Below the pieces are notes generated by a model. The model did not search any database and was not told where the DNA came from. It saw nothing but the letters and a program-made list of their open reading frames with translations. Of a stretch of 64,000 bases of DNA, positions 25,277 to 35,397 are shown in pieces. Every line of letters begins with the position of its first letter. Within the stretch, counting starts at the first letter, position 1. A program made the position numbers and the translations under genes. The stretch covers positions 52,068 through 116,067 of the forward strand of contig JANXWV010000124.1 of NCBI GenBank assembly GCA_025350965.1, in the 5' to 3' direction. The DNA is from Rhizobacter sp. Lineage in GTDB: Bacteria > Pseudomonadota > Gammaproteobacteria > Burkholderiales > Burkholderiaceae_C.

Positions 25277-26065
25277 CTAGCGCGCGATGCCGCGCGTCGA
25301 TGCCGCGAGGAAGGCAGTCATCATCGCCACGTCGGCCTGCGCTTCGGGCACCTCGGCGCCAAGGGCGTTGATCGCTTCCCGCGCCTGCTCGAAGCCGAGG
25401 TTCGAGCGGTACAGCAGGCGGTGCATCTGCTTCACCGCAGCCAGGCGAGCGGGGCCGAAGCCGCGCCGGCGCAAGCCCTCGATGTTGAAGCCGCGCACCG
25501 CGAGCGGGTTGCCATCGACCATCATGCAGGGCGGCACGTCTTGCGTGACCGCACTCGAGAAGCCGACGAACGCATGCGCGCCGATCTTCACGAACTGGTG
25601 CACGCCCGACAGCCCGCCGACCGTGACCCAGTCGCCCACGTGCACGTGGCCGGCGAGCGTGGCGTTGTTGGCCAGCACCGTGTGGCTTGCCACCTGCACG
25701 TCGTGCGCCAGGTGCACGTAAGCCATGATCCAGTTGTCGTCACCCACACGTGTGACGCCGGCGTCTTGCGCGGTGCCGCAGTTGAAGGTGCAGAACTCGC
25801 GGATGGTGTTGCGCTCGCCGATGTGCAACTCGGTCGGCTCGCCGGCGTACTTCTTGTCTTGCGGTGCGGCGCCGATCGAGCAGAACTGGAAGATGCGGTT
25901 GTCGCGCCCGATGCTCGTGCGCCCTTCGATCACGCAATGGGCACCGACCGTCGTACCACCCGCGATGCGAACACCTGCGCGCACCACCGTGTACTCGCCG
26001 ATGCGCACATCGGCATCGAGTTGCGCGCCCGTCTCGACGATGGCCGTGGGGTGGATGTTCGCCAT
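25277..26065 (-). CDS. lpxA: Acyl-ACP--UDP-N-acetylglucosamine O-acyltransferase
   Basis: It transfers a 3-hydroxyacyl chain to UDP-GlcNAc, the first lipid A step. The 262-residue protein is a left-handed beta-helix of hexapeptide repeats (for example [18 protein letters not shown]), with the catalytic His in VHLAHDVQV at the expected central position and the [16 protein letters not shown] segment. A short alpha-helical C-terminal domain follows ([16 protein letters not shown]). It sits 37 bases downstream of fabZ. Confidence 0.97.
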   Translation of the reverse strand: MANIHPTAIVETGAQLDADVRIGEYTVVRAGVRIAGGTTVGAHCVIEGRTSIGRDNRIFQFCSIGAAPQDKKYAGEPTELHIGERNTIREFCTFNCGTAQDAGVTRVGDDNWIMAYVHLAHDVQVASHTVLANNATLAGHVHVGDWVTVGGLSGVHQFVKIGAHAFVGFSSAVTQDVPPCMMVDGNPLAVRGFNIEGLRRRGFGPARLAAVKQMHRLLYRSNLGFEQAREAINALGAEVPEAQADVAMMTAFLAASTRGIAR

Positions 26066-26102
26066 GGTCAGCGCTGCTGCGAATCGAGAACTGCGCCGCG
26101 CT

Positions 26103-26546
26103 TCAAGGCACGCGGCGCATCGTGCACATCAGGTCGGCCTCGACGGCCAGCGCGTCGTCGACCGTGGCGCGCGCGTGGAACTTGAAGATACCGGCGCGCG
26201 TGCGCTCGAGGGCCACGTCCAGCACGAGTTGGTCGCCCGGTTCGACCGGGCGCTTGAAGCGTGCGTTGTCGATGCCGGCAAAGTAGAACACCGTCTTGTC
26301 ATCGGGCAGCACCCCAAGCATGTCGAAGCCGAGAATCGCCGCCGCCTGGGCCAGCGCTTCCAGCATCATCACGCCAGGCATCACCGGGCGGTGCGGGAAG
26401 TGGCCCACGAAAAACGGCTCGTTCATCGTCACGTTCTTCAAGGCCTTGATGCGCTTGCCCGTTTCGATTTCGAGCACGCGGTCGACCAGGAGGAACGGAT
26501 AGCGGTGCGGCAGGCGCTTGAGGACTTCGTGGATGTCGAGTTTCAT
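26103..26546 (-). CDS. fabZ: (3R)-hydroxyacyl-ACP dehydratase FabZ
   Basis: This hot-dog-fold enzyme of fatty-acid elongation has 147 residues. The N-terminal [15 protein letters not shown], the catalytic-His loop [15 protein letters not shown] and the catalytic Glu in [11 protein letters not shown] are all present. It shares the 3-hydroxyacyl-ACP pool with LpxA and LpxD, which flank it, so this cluster balances phospholipid and lipid A synthesis. Its ATG overlaps the lpxD stop by 4 bases. Confidence 0.97.
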   Translation of the reverse strand: MKLDIHEVLKRLPHRYPFLLVDRVLEIETGKRIKALKNVTMNEPFFVGHFPHRPVMPGVMMLEALAQAAAILGFDMLGVLPDDKTVFYFAGIDNARFKRPVEPGDQLVLDVALERTRAGIFKFHARATVDDALAVEADLMCTMRRVP

Positions 26547-27676
26547 GCTGTCTCGTCGCCGGTCGGGCTGCTTGTTGTGTTGTCTTCGCTTGCGTTCGGG
26601 GCAAGCGCGCGCTCCGGATCAGCCAGTTGCCTTTCCACGGCACGCAGCCGGTCACGCAGGCTGTGAAGTTGGCGCAGCGTGGCCGCGTTCTTTTCCCATG
26701 CTGCATTCTCGTCGATGGGGAACACGCCGCTGTACTGGCCCGGCTTGCGGATCGAGCGCATCACCACGCTCGCGGCCGAGATGTGCACGTGGTCGGCCAG
26801 TTCGAGGTGGCCGAGGATCATGCCCGCACCCCCCACCGTGCAATGCCTGCCGATGGTGGTGCTGCCCGCCACGCCCACGCAGCCGGCCAGCGCGCTGTGC
26901 TCGCCGATGTGCACGTTGTGACCGATCTGAATCAGGTTGTCGAGCTTGACGCCGTTGTCGATGACGGTGTCGTCCAGCGCACCGCGGTCGATGCAGGTGT
27001 TGGCGCCGATCTCCACGTCGTCACCGATGCGTACTGCGCCGAGCTGCTCGATCTTCTCCCAGCGCCCTGGGGTCGGCGCGAAGCCGAAGCCGTCGGCCCC
27101 GATCACCACGCCGCTGTGAATGACGGCGCGCGCGCCGATTCGGCAGCGTTCACCGACGGTGACGTGCGCGGCCAGACGCGAGCTTTCGCCCACCTGCGCG
27201 CAACTGCCGATGAAGCAGTGCGCACCGATCACGGCGCCAGGGCCCACCCGCGCACCCGCTTCGATGACCACCAGCGGCCCGACCGTGGCAGTGGCATCGA
27301 CCTGCGCCAACGCATCGATCACGGCGCTGGCGTGAATGCGGCCTGGTTGTGCAGGGCGCAAGCGAAGAGCCCACCACTGCGTCAGGCGCGCGTAGTAGAG
27401 GTACGGATCGGGCGTAACGATGGTCGCACCCCGTGCGACGGCAGCATCGACCATGGCAGGCGCCACGATCACACAGCCGGCGTCCGATGCGGCAAGCTGC
27501 GCGCCGTAGCGCGGGTTCGAGACGAAGCCGATGGTCGACGGCGTGGCCGACTCGAGCGGGCCGATCCGGTCGATCAGCGTTTGCGCGGCAGCAGCCCCGC
27601 CGCCCGCCAATTCACCGCCGAGCGCAGCGACCAGATCACCGACGGTGACGGTGACGACCGGCAGCTCTGGGGTCAT
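26543..27676 (-). CDS. lpxD: UDP-3-O-(3-hydroxyacyl)glucosamine N-acyltransferase
   Basis: It adds the N-linked hydroxyacyl chain in the third lipid A step. It has an N-terminal uridine-binding domain ([24 protein letters not shown]), then a hexapeptide left-handed beta-helix with the catalytic His segment [13 protein letters not shown], and a C-terminal helix. The beta-helix is long and regular. Three in-frame ATGs (27700, 27688, 27676) are possible; the last ([13 protein letters not shown]) is preferred because family members start close to the uridine-binding domain, but none has a good ribosome binding site. The C-terminus is extended by a Ser/Thr/Asp-rich tail. Confidence 0.95.
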   Translation of the reverse strand: MTPELPVVTVTVGDLVAALGGELAGGGAAAAQTLIDRIGPLESATPSTIGFVSNPRYGAQLAASDAGCVIVAPAMVDAAVARGATIVTPDPYLYYARLTQWWALRLRPAQPGRIHASAVIDALAQVDATATVGPLVVIEAGARVGPGAVIGAHCFIGSCAQVGESSRLAAHVTVGERCRIGARAVIHSGVVIGADGFGFAPTPGRWEKIEQLGAVRIGDDVEIGANTCIDRGALDDTVIDNGVKLDNLIQIGHNVHIGEHSALAGCVGVAGSTTIGRHCTVGGAGMILGHLELADHVHISAASVVMRSIRKPGQYSGVFPIDENAAWEKNAATLRQLHSLRDRLRAVERQLADPERALAPNASEDNTTSSPTGDETA

Positions 27677-27717
27677 GGCCAGAGTCATGACCCGATGCAT
27701 GCGGCCACGCGGCCGCG

Positions 27718-28269
27718 TTACTTCGCGCCCTGGGCGTTGAGCGCCTTGATGACCTTGTCGGTGATGTCGACGCGGTTGCTCGCGAAGATCACCACGTCGC
27801 CTTGCAGGATTAGGTCGTATTTTTCGCTTTCGTAGATCTGCTTGACGACCTTGTTGGCGCGCTCGACCACAGAGGCCAGTTCTTCGTTCTTGCGCTGGTT
27901 CAGGTCTTCCTGAAACTCGCGGCGCTTGCGCTGGAGCTCGCGGTCTTGTTCGACCAGGTCACGCTGGCGGCGGTTGCGTTCGGCCTCGCTGAGCGTCGGC
28001 GATTCCTTGTCGAGCTTGTCGGCTGCCGCCTTGAGCTTGTTCGCCGAATCTTCGCCTTCTTTCTGGCGCTTCGAGAACTCGCTTTCGAGCCGGGTTTGCG
28101 CGGCCTTCGCAGGGATGGCCTCGCGCAGCACGCGGTCGCTGTTGACGAAGCCGACCTTCATTTCCTGCGCCTGAGCGCCAACCGCAGCGAGCGACAGCAA
28201 CGCACCGGCAGCAACCCGCTTCAACAACTGCGCCGCCATCGAAGGCGAATCAACCAAAGAGCTTTTCAT
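27718..28269 (-). CDS. skp: OmpH/Skp family periplasmic chaperone
   Basis: This periplasmic holdase carries unfolded outer-membrane proteins to the BAM complex. The 183-residue precursor has a signal peptide ending in AVGAQAQ, then a beta-strand core ([15 protein letters not shown]) and a long charged coiled-coil arm (about 60-140: [20 protein letters not shown] and later [10 protein letters not shown]), then a closing segment [20 protein letters not shown]. The first ATG (28269) shares one base with the bamA stop (TAATG). A second in-frame ATG ten residues later (28239) gives a more typical signal peptide and may be the real start. Confidence 0.93.
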   Translation of the reverse strand: MKSSLVDSPSMAAQLLKRVAAGALLSLAAVGAQAQEMKVGFVNSDRVLREAIPAKAAQTRLESEFSKRQKEGEDSANKLKAAADKLDKESPTLSEAERNRRQRDLVEQDRELQRKRREFQEDLNQRKNEELASVVERANKVVKQIYESEKYDLILQGDVVIFASNRVDITDKVIKALNAQGAK

Positions 28270-30575
28270 TAGAACGCAGTCCCGATCTGGAATTGAAGAC
28301 GCTGGATTCTATCTTCCGGGCGCTTGCGCAGCGGCTGGCCATAGCTCAGCTTCAACGGGCCCACCGGAGACACCCACGTCAAGCCGACACCGGCCGATGC
28401 GCGCAGGCTCTCGGCGGTCAGCGGGTCGTTCTCGCCCCAAACGTTGCCGACGTCAACGTAGGTGAACAAGCGCAGCGTGCGGTCATTGCCCGTGCCCGGA
28501 ACCGGAAGGTAGAGCTCGCTGTTCAGGTTCAAGCGGCGGTTGCCGCCGATGTAGGCCCCGGTCACGTCGACCGGGCCGAGCGAGTTCTGGTCGAAGCCGC
28601 GCACCGTGCCCAAGCCGCCGCCGTAGAAATTCTTGAAAATAGGGTACGGCCGACCACCCAGGCCTTTGCCCCAGCCCAGTTCGGCGTTGAAGCCGAGCGT
28701 GAAACGGCGCGACAGCGGGATGTACTGCTGGAACTTCGTGATGGCGCGCAAATAGCGCGTGTCGGCCGCAAAGCCCCAGTCCAGGCTCAGGCTCGTGAGC
28801 CGGCCTGCAGTGGGCACCAGCGCACTGTCCCGACTGTCGCGCGCCCAGCCGATCGACAGTGGCAGCGAGTTGCTCTTGTCGCCGAACACGGTGCGATAGT
28901 TGCGGTAGTTCAGCGGAAGGTTGTCGCCCTTGATCTCGGTGCGCTCGAAGCCGACGCCGAAGTACACGGTGTCGAATTCGCTGAAAGGCACGCCGAAGCG
29001 GATCGACGCACCCGGCGTCACCAGTTCGTACGATTCGCCCTGGCTGTTGATCGGCCGCTGCGTGCGGTAGAACACATCGATGGCGCGCGAGATGCCGTCG
29101 ACGGTGAAGTACGGGTCCACGGTGCTCACGACCAGTGTGCGGCTGTACTTGCTGGTGTTGAGTTCCAGGCCAAGGTAGTTGCCCGAGCCGAAGATGTTGT
29201 CTTGCTTGATCGAGCCCGACAGTGACAGCTTGTCGGCGGACGAGAAGCCGGCACCGAGTTGCAGGTTGCCGGTGGCCTTCTCCTTGATGGTGATCGTGAG
29301 ATCGACCTGATCCGGGGTGCCCGGCACCTCGTTGGTGTCGACGTTCACTTCACTGAAGTAGCCCAGGCGGTCGACCCGGTCGCGCGACAGTTTGATCTTG
29401 CGCCCGTCGTACCACGACGACTCGAACTGCCGGAACTCGCGCCGCACCACTTCGTCCCGCGTGCGAGTGTTGCCCGCCACGTTGATGCGGCGGATATAGA
29501 CGCGGCGGGCCGGGTCGGCAACGAGCGTGATGGCCACCGTACCGGTGGCACGGTCGATGTCGGGCCGGGCATCGACCTTGGCGAAGGCGAAGCCGAAGGT
29601 GCCGAAGCGTTCGATCATGGCGCGCGTGGTCTGCGTCACCGCCTCGGCCTGGTAGGGCGAGCCGGGCTTGATCAGGACCAGCGTCTTGAAGTCGTCTTCC
29701 TTGCCCAGGTATTCGCCTTCGAGCTTCACGCCCGACACGGTGTAGGGCTGGCCTTCCTTGACATTGATCGTGACCGTGATGTCCTGCTTGTCGGGCGAGA
29801 TGGCGACCTGCGTCGACTCGACCGCGAACTCGAGGTAGCCGCGGTTCAGGTAGTAGGCGCGCAGTGTTTCCAGATCGGCGTCGAGCTTGGCGCGCGAATA
29901 GCGGTCGGCCTTGGTGTAGAAGTTCAGCCAAGCGCCATCGTTCAGGTCGAACAGACCCTTCAGCGTGCTCTCGCTGAACACCTTGTTGCCGCTGATCCGG
30001 ATTTCGCTGATCTTGGCGGCGTTGCCCTCGGTGATCGTGAAGCTCAGGTTGACGCGGTTGCGCTCTTGCGGCGTGACCGTGGTGACCACCTCGGCGCCGT
30101 ACAGGCTGCGCGTCAGGTACTGGCGCTTCAGTTCCTGCTCGGCGCGGTCGGCCAGCGCCTTGTCGAATGGTTGGCCCTCACCGATGCCGAAGTCTTTCAG
30201 GGACTTCACGAGTTGGTCTTTGTCGAACTCTTTCAAGCCGACGAAGTCGATGTTGGCGATGACCGGCCGCTCTTCGACGATCACGACCAGCACCGTGCCA
30301 TCGACATCGATGCGCACGTCTTTGTAAAGGCCGGTCGCGAACAGCGCGCGCAGTGCGGCTGCGCCCTTCTCGTCGCTGTAGGTGTCACCGATTCGGAAGG
30401 GCAACGAGGCGAACACCGTGCCGGCATCGCTGCGCTGCAGGCCTTCGACCCGAATGTCTTTCAGCACGAAGGGCTCGACAGCCCAGACCAACGAGGCCTG
30501 GAGCGCTGCTGCCAGCGCGATGCAAAGGGGACGGAAGGAGTTCTTGCGGGAGGAGGATCGCATGCGCTGTGTCAT
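28269..30575 (-). CDS. bamA: Outer-membrane protein assembly factor BamA
   Basis: This is the central Omp85 barrel of the BAM complex, which folds beta-barrel proteins into the outer membrane. The 768-residue precursor has an N-terminal signal (ending near SLVWAVEP), five POTRA repeats (about 33-430; the first holds FVLKDIRVEGLQRSDAGTVF) and a C-terminal 16-strand barrel. GGLGTVRGFDQNSLGP contains the conserved VRGF loop-6 motif, and the protein ends in a C-terminal Phe. The ATG overlaps the rseP stop by 4 bases. An ATG four codons later is also possible. Partner BamB is at 54893-56023. Confidence 0.98.
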   Translation of the reverse strand: MTQRMRSSSRKNSFRPLCIALAAALQASLVWAVEPFVLKDIRVEGLQRSDAGTVFASLPFRIGDTYSDEKGAAALRALFATGLYKDVRIDVDGTVLVVIVEERPVIANIDFVGLKEFDKDQLVKSLKDFGIGEGQPFDKALADRAEQELKRQYLTRSLYGAEVVTTVTPQERNRVNLSFTITEGNAAKISEIRISGNKVFSESTLKGLFDLNDGAWLNFYTKADRYSRAKLDADLETLRAYYLNRGYLEFAVESTQVAISPDKQDITVTINVKEGQPYTVSGVKLEGEYLGKEDDFKTLVLIKPGSPYQAEAVTQTTRAMIERFGTFGFAFAKVDARPDIDRATGTVAITLVADPARRVYIRRINVAGNTRTRDEVVRREFRQFESSWYDGRKIKLSRDRVDRLGYFSEVNVDTNEVPGTPDQVDLTITIKEKATGNLQLGAGFSSADKLSLSGSIKQDNIFGSGNYLGLELNTSKYSRTLVVSTVDPYFTVDGISRAIDVFYRTQRPINSQGESYELVTPGASIRFGVPFSEFDTVYFGVGFERTEIKGDNLPLNYRNYRTVFGDKSNSLPLSIGWARDSRDSALVPTAGRLTSLSLDWGFAADTRYLRAITKFQQYIPLSRRFTLGFNAELGWGKGLGGRPYPIFKNFYGGGLGTVRGFDQNSLGPVDVTGAYIGGNRRLNLNSELYLPVPGTGNDRTLRLFTYVDVGNVWGENDPLTAESLRASAGVGLTWVSPVGPLKLSYGQPLRKRPEDRIQRLQFQIGTAF

Positions 30576-31942
30576 TGCAGGCCCAGGAGGCGGGCCACGT
30601 CGTTATAGAGAGCCAGGGACATCATCATGAGCATGATGGCAACCCCGCCGCGCTGCAGCCGCTCCAGCCACAACTCTGAGACTGGCCGACCCGTCACACC
30701 CTCGAAAAGATAATACATCAGGTGCCCACCATCGAGCACCGGCAGCGGCAACAGGTTGAGTACGCCGAGGCTCACGCTCACCACGGCGAGGAAGCCCAGG
30801 TAATACGCCAGACCGAGGCGCACCGACTGGCCTGCGTAGTCGGCAATCGTGAGCGGCCCGCTGAGGTTCTTCAGCGAGGCCTGGCCGATCACCATCTTGC
30901 CCAGCATCTTGAGCGTGAGCGCGGACATCTGCCACGTCTGCGACACGGCCTGCACCATGCCGTCGAGCACGCCGTAGCGCACCGTCACCATCTCGGCCGC
31001 CTGACCCGGGTACAGGCCGAGGCGCCCCACCGATTGGCCGGCTTCAACCACGACCGTGGGCGTGACTGCGAGTTGCAACACCTGCCCGCCGCGCTCGACG
31101 CGCCACTTCATCTCGAGCGGCTTGCCCGAGCTGCCGCTGGCGCGGATCAGCTCGCGCACACGGGCCGCGTCGGCCACCGGTGCGTCGTCGATCGCGAGCA
31201 CGCGGTCACCGCTGCGCAGGCCCGCCTGCGCACCGGCGCCACCGGCCTTCACCTCACCGAGCACCGGCTCGCTGAACGCGCTACCCAACCCGATGCGCTG
31301 CATCAGTTTGGCGTCGACCTCGGCGGTGCCCAAGGTGTTGAGACCAAGCACGACTTGGCGCTTGCCGCGGCCGTCGCGGTCGGTGACCATCAGGTGCAGC
31401 GGCTCGCTCCGCACGACCGCCTGCGTGGCTTCCCAGCGCAGGTCGGTCATCGAACGCAGTTCCTGCCAATCGGTGCCATTGGCCGACCAGGCGCGGGCCC
31501 AGTCGCCGGTGCGCAGGCCGGCACGCTCGGCCAGGCTGCCCACAGCCGGCGGGCCCATCAAAGCCTTCGGCTCTTCGATGCCGATCCAGTGCGCGACCGA
31601 GTAGAGCAGCACCGCGAGCAGCAGGTTCGCGGCCGGGCCGGCGGCGACGATGGCCGTGCGCTGCGGCAGGGTCTTGTTGTTGAAGCTGCGTTGCTTGTCT
31701 GCCGGCGGGACAGCGCCTTCGCGCTCGTCGAGCATCTTCACGTAGCCACCAAGCGGCAAGGCGCACAGCACGAACTCGGTGCTGTCGGGCGTGGCTTGGC
31801 GGCGCCAAAGCACACGACCGAAACCCACCGAAAAGCGCAGCACCTTCACACCGCAGGCCACGGCCACGCGATAGTGCCCGTACTCGTGGATGACGATCAA
31901 CACGCCGAGCGTGAGGATGAAGGCCAGAACCGTGGTGATCAT
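30572..31942 (-). CDS. rseP: Site-2 intramembrane zinc metalloprotease RseP
   Basis: It cleaves anti-sigma factors (RseA type) and remnant signal peptides within the inner membrane, activating the envelope stress response. The 456-residue protein has the zinc site HEYGH at 19-23 in the first membrane helix, tandem PDZ-like domains in the middle (about 120-310; AGLRSGDRVLAIDDAPV), and the second active-site motif NLLPLPVLDGGH near residue 395-406. It has four predicted membrane helices. It overlaps dxr and bamA by 4 bases each. Confidence 0.97.
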   Translation of the reverse strand: MITTVLAFILTLGVLIVIHEYGHYRVAVACGVKVLRFSVGFGRVLWRRQATPDSTEFVLCALPLGGYVKMLDEREGAVPPADKQRSFNNKTLPQRTAIVAAGPAANLLLAVLLYSVAHWIGIEEPKALMGPPAVGSLAERAGLRTGDWARAWSANGTDWQELRSMTDLRWEATQAVVRSEPLHLMVTDRDGRGKRQVVLGLNTLGTAEVDAKLMQRIGLGSAFSEPVLGEVKAGGAGAQAGLRSGDRVLAIDDAPVADAARVRELIRASGSSGKPLEMKWRVERGGQVLQLAVTPTVVVEAGQSVGRLGLYPGQAAEMVTVRYGVLDGMVQAVSQTWQMSALTLKMLGKMVIGQASLKNLSGPLTIADYAGQSVRLGLAYYLGFLAVVSVSLGVLNLLPLPVLDGGHLMYYLFEGVTGRPVSELWLERLQRGGVAIMLMMMSLALYNDVARLLGLQ

Positions 31943-33144
31943 CGCGCCATCTCCTTCACGAACTGCCGCGCATCGCGCCGCGCATGTGCATCGAGGTCAA
32001 GCAGGGCTTCGATGGAATCGCAGCAGCCTGCGGCCGGCACAACACGCGCCAGGGTGCGGGTGTTGACCGCATGAATCTGATCGAAGCGGATGGTTCCAGC
32101 ACGGAACGCCGCCACCGCGACTTCGTTTGCCGCGTTCAGCACGGCCGTGCTGCCCGGCGCGGCGTCGAGCGTGGCCCACGCCAGCGCGAGGCCGGGGTAG
32201 CGCGCCAGGTCGGCGGCGCTGAAACTCAGGCCCGTCATCGCGCTGAAATCGAGCGCGCCGGCGCCTGACTCGATGCGCTGGGGGAATGACAGGCCATAGG
32301 CGATTGGCACGCGCATGTCGGGGGTGCCGAGCTGTGCGAGCACCGAGTTGTCGCGGCACACGACCATCGAATGCACGATGCTTTGCGGATGGATGACGAC
32401 ACGGATCTGCTCCGGCTTCAGGTCGAACAGCCAGCGTGCTTCGATCACCTCGAGCGCCTTGTTCATCATCGTCGCCGAGTCGACCGAGATCTTTCGGCCC
32501 ATCACCCAGTTCGGGTGCGCGCAGGCTTCCTCGGGCGTGACGCTGTCCAGCGTGGCAGGGTCGCGGCTGCGGAACGGGCCGCCCGACGCGGTCAGAAGAA
32601 TGTGGTCGATGAACCGGGGCCATTCGCCGCGGTCGACCGGCAGGCACTGAAAGATCGCCGAGTGCTCGCTGTCGATGGGCAACAGCGTCGCCCCACCGTC
32701 GCGGACCGCCTGCATGAAGAGCGCACCGCCGACAACCAGTGCTTCCTTGTTCGCCAGCAGCAAACGCTTGCCGGCCTTCGCCGCGGCCAGACATGGCGCG
32801 AGGCCTGCGGCACCGACGATGGCCGCCATGACCGCGTCGACCTCGGGGTGCGCTGCCAATTCGCACAGCGCCTGCGGTGTGTCGAGCACCTCGGTGGCAA
32901 CACCCTGCGCGCGCAGGCGCTCGCGCAAGGCACGCGCTGGCACCGCGTCCGGCACGGCGGCGAAACGCGGCCGCCACTGCACACACTGTGCGAACAACTC
33001 GTCGATACGGCTGTGCGCGGTCAGCGCGAACACCTCGAAGCGGCCAGGGTGGCGCGCGATCACGTCGAGCGTGCTGGTACCCACCGAGCCAGTGGCACCG
33101 AGGATGCACACGCGCTGAGGGCGGGTTTGCTCAAGGTTCGTCAT
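31939..33144 (-). CDS. dxr: 1-deoxy-D-xylulose-5-phosphate reductoisomerase
   Basis: It makes 2-C-methyl-D-erythritol 4-phosphate with NADPH, the committed step of the MEP isoprenoid pathway. The 401-residue protein has the nucleotide loop ILGATGSVGTSTLDV (14-28), the metal/substrate site PIDSEHSAIFQCL and the flexible loop segment ASGGPFRSRDP. It shares the pathway with ispG (58117-59424) and supplies the isoprenyl precursors used by the neighbouring uppS, and possibly by the two UbiA-type enzymes at 13.9-15.9 kb. It overlaps rseP by ATGA. Confidence 0.97.
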   Translation of the reverse strand: MTNLEQTRPQRVCILGATGSVGTSTLDVIARHPGRFEVFALTAHSRIDELFAQCVQWRPRFAAVPDAVPARALRERLRAQGVATEVLDTPQALCELAAHPEVDAVMAAIVGAAGLAPCLAAAKAGKRLLLANKEALVVGGALFMQAVRDGGATLLPIDSEHSAIFQCLPVDRGEWPRFIDHILLTASGGPFRSRDPATLDSVTPEEACAHPNWVMGRKISVDSATMMNKALEVIEARWLFDLKPEQIRVVIHPQSIVHSMVVCRDNSVLAQLGTPDMRVPIAYGLSFPQRIESGAGALDFSAMTGLSFSAADLARYPGLALAWATLDAAPGSTAVLNAANEVAVAAFRAGTIRFDQIHAVNTRTLARVVPAAGCCDSIEALLDLDAHARRDARQFVKEMAR

Positions 33145-33170
33145 GAGGTCGGTCGGGTCGAAAGCGGCGC

Positions 33171-34007
33171 TCAGAAACTCAGCAGCGCAAGGGTGATCGG
33201 GAACACCGGCAGCAGCGCGTCGATCCGGTCGAGCACGCCGCCGTGGCCCGGCAGCAGTGCACTGCTGTCCTTGGCGCCGACGCCGCGCTTCACGAGAGAT
33301 TCGAACAGGTCACCCACCACGCTCATCACAGCCAGGAACACCAGCACGAGCACCCCACCGGCGATGCCGAAGCGCGAGAGCAGCCGCGTGTAGAGGCTGG
33401 CCGAGTCGACCGCAAACGCGCTGTCGAGCCAGAGCCAGAAGGCTGCGAGCAACACAGCGCCAACCATGCCGCTCCACACGCCTTCCCAGCTCTTGCCGGG
33501 GCTGATGCCGGGGGCGAGCTTGCGCCGGCCGAAGCGCCGCCCGCCGAAGTACGCCGCAATGTCGGCCGCCCACACCAGGCAGAACACCGACAGCATGAAG
33601 TTGATACCCACCGCCTTCGCAGCAGCCAGCGCGAGCCACGCGGTCCAGAGCAGTGCTGCGCCGAGCGCCCAGCGAACCGGTGCGGCAAGCTTGGGCCAGC
33701 CCGCCACGCCGCCGCGCAGCACCCACGCCCCGCCGAGCACCCACGCCAGCATTGCGAGCCACCACAACGCCGGCGGTGGTGCGTTCTGCCAGCCCGCAGC
33801 CAGCGTGATGACGCCCGCCACGGTGACCGCGACGCCCAACGCCACCGCGCCGACCGGATCAGCACCGTTCAGGCGGCCCCATTCCCAGCCGGCCGCGCCG
33901 ATCATCACCAGCAGCAACACCGCGAACGGCCAGGGTGAGGCGGCGAAGATGGCCGGCAACAGAATTGCAATCAGCACGAGCGCGGTAATGATGCGCTGCT
34001 TCAACAC
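33171..34007 (-). CDS. cdsA: Phosphatidate cytidylyltransferase
   Basis: This inner-membrane enzyme makes CDP-diacylglycerol from phosphatidic acid and CTP. The 278-residue protein has about eight hydrophobic spans, the cytoplasmic GRRFGRRKLAPGISPGKSWEG segment and the family signature near the C-terminus, GDLFESLVKRGVGAKDSSAL followed by HGGVLDRIDALLP. The start is GTG at 34007, 3 bases after the uppS stop, consistent with coupled translation. Confidence 0.95.
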   Translation of the reverse strand: MLKQRIITALVLIAILLPAIFAASPWPFAVLLLVMIGAAGWEWGRLNGADPVGAVALGVAVTVAGVITLAAGWQNAPPPALWWLAMLAWVLGGAWVLRGGVAGWPKLAAPVRWALGAALLWTAWLALAAAKAVGINFMLSVFCLVWAADIAAYFGGRRFGRRKLAPGISPGKSWEGVWSGMVGAVLLAAFWLWLDSAFAVDSASLYTRLLSRFGIAGGVLVLVFLAVMSVVGDLFESLVKRGVGAKDSSALLPGHGGVLDRIDALLPVFPITLALLSF

Positions 34008-34010
34008 GAG

Positions 34011-34757
34011 TCAGGTCTCGATCCGGGCAGACGCGGTGGCAGGGCTCTCGACCGTGCCGAAGCGGCGGTCACGGCGGGCGTATTCGGCCAAGGCGGCGTC
34101 GAGTTCGGCGTCACCGAACTCGGGCCACAGGCAATCGGAGAACACCAGCTCGGAATAGGCCGCCTGCCACAGCAGGAAGTTGCTGATGCGCACCTCACCG
34201 CCGGTGCGAATGAACAGGTCCGGGTCCGGCGCGTGGCTCAGCGCCATGAACCGTGTCAGCGCCGCTTCATCGAGCTGGTCGGCCGGCAACCCGGCCGCGA
34301 TGGCTTGGCGGCAGGCCTGGACGATGTCCCAGCGGCCACCGTAGTTGAACGCCACCGACAGGGTGATGCGCGTGTTGTGCGCCGTACTCGCCTCGGCCTG
34401 CTCCCAGGCCTGGCGCAGCTTGTCGGATACCTGGTTGCGGTCCCCGACGATGCGGATGCGCACACCGTGGCTGGCGAGCTTGCCGAGGTACTTGGCCACC
34501 GCGACGAGCACCAGGCCCATCAGGCCCGACACCTCTTCGGTCGGGCGCTTCCAGTTCTCGCTCGAGAAGGCGAACACGGTGAGGTAGTCGATGCCGCGAT
34601 CGGCGCAACCGAGCACTGTCCGCACCAGCGCATCGACGCCCTGCTTGTGGCCGAAGAAGCGCGGCATGAAGCGCTTCTTGGCCCACCGGCCATTGCCATC
34701 CATCACGATGGCAACATGGCGGGGCACGCGGCTGCGAGAGTCTGCCGAATCGGTCAC
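34011..34757 (-). CDS. uppS: Undecaprenyl diphosphate synthase
   Basis: This cis-prenyltransferase extends farnesyl diphosphate to the C55 carrier lipid for peptidoglycan and LPS. Of its 248 residues, the N-terminal HVAIVMDGNGRWAKKR contains the catalytic Asp; FAFSSENWKRP and the C-terminal DLFIRTGGEVRISNFLLWQ are conserved. The start codon is GTG at 34757. It lies between frr and cdsA as in other proteobacteria. Confidence 0.97.
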   Translation of the reverse strand: MTDSADSRSRVPRHVAIVMDGNGRWAKKRFMPRFFGHKQGVDALVRTVLGCADRGIDYLTVFAFSSENWKRPTEEVSGLMGLVLVAVAKYLGKLASHGVRIRIVGDRNQVSDKLRQAWEQAEASTAHNTRITLSVAFNYGGRWDIVQACRQAIAAGLPADQLDEAALTRFMALSHAPDPDLFIRTGGEVRISNFLLWQAAYSELVFSDCLWPEFGDAELDAALAEYARRDRRFGTVESPATASARIET

Positions 34758-34803
34758 AAGGGCGCGGTCAGAGCGTGGGGAAGAAACGGGACAAGGCCAG
34801 GCC

Positions 34804-35364
34804 TCACACCGCCATGATCTCGGCCTCTTTGGCAGAGGTCATGCGGTCGATCTCGGCAATGGTGCGGTCGGTGAGCTTCTGCACCTCGTCGAGCGAGCGG
34901 CGCTCTTCGTCTTCGGAGATTTCCTTGTCCTTGAGGAGCTTCTTCGCGTGGTCGTTGGCATCACGGCGCAGGTTGCGCACGGCCACCTTCGCGTCTTCGC
35001 CTTCGTTGCGAACCACCTTGGTCAACTCGCGGCGGCGTTCTTCGGTCAGCGCCGGCATCGGCACGCGAAGCAGGTCGCCTTGCGCGGCCGGATTCAGGCC
35101 CAGGTCGGACTCGCGGATGGCTTTCTCGATCTTGGCGCCCATGCCCTTTTCCCAGGGCTGCACGCTGATCGTGCGCGCGTCCATCAGCGTCACGTTGGCC
35201 ACCTGCGATATCGGCACCATCGAGCCGTAGTAGTCGACCTGCACCTGGTCCAGGATGCCGGGGTGCGCACGCCCTGTGCGGATCTTGTGCAGCTCGTTCT
35301 TGTAGGCCTCGATGGAGCGAGCCATCTTGGCTTCTGCAGTCTTCTTGATGTCAGCAATGCTCAT
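34804..35364 (-). CDS. frr: Ribosome recycling factor
   Basis: With EF-G it splits post-termination ribosomes. At 186 residues (standard length 185) it has [25 protein letters not shown] near the N-terminus (first and third helices of the long bundle) and a [15 protein letters not shown] hinge. It lies 33 bases after pyrH and 46 bases before uppS. Confidence 0.98.
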   Translation of the reverse strand: MSIADIKKTAEAKMARSIEAYKNELHKIRTGRAHPGILDQVQVDYYGSMVPISQVANVTLMDARTISVQPWEKGMGAKIEKAIRESDLGLNPAAQGDLLRVPMPALTEERRRELTKVVRNEGEDAKVAVRNLRRDANDHAKKLLKDKEISEDEERRSLDEVQKLTDRTIAEIDRMTSAKEAEIMAV

Positions 35365-35397
35365 GATCGAACTCTCTCGCCGGATTCGGCGTACAGG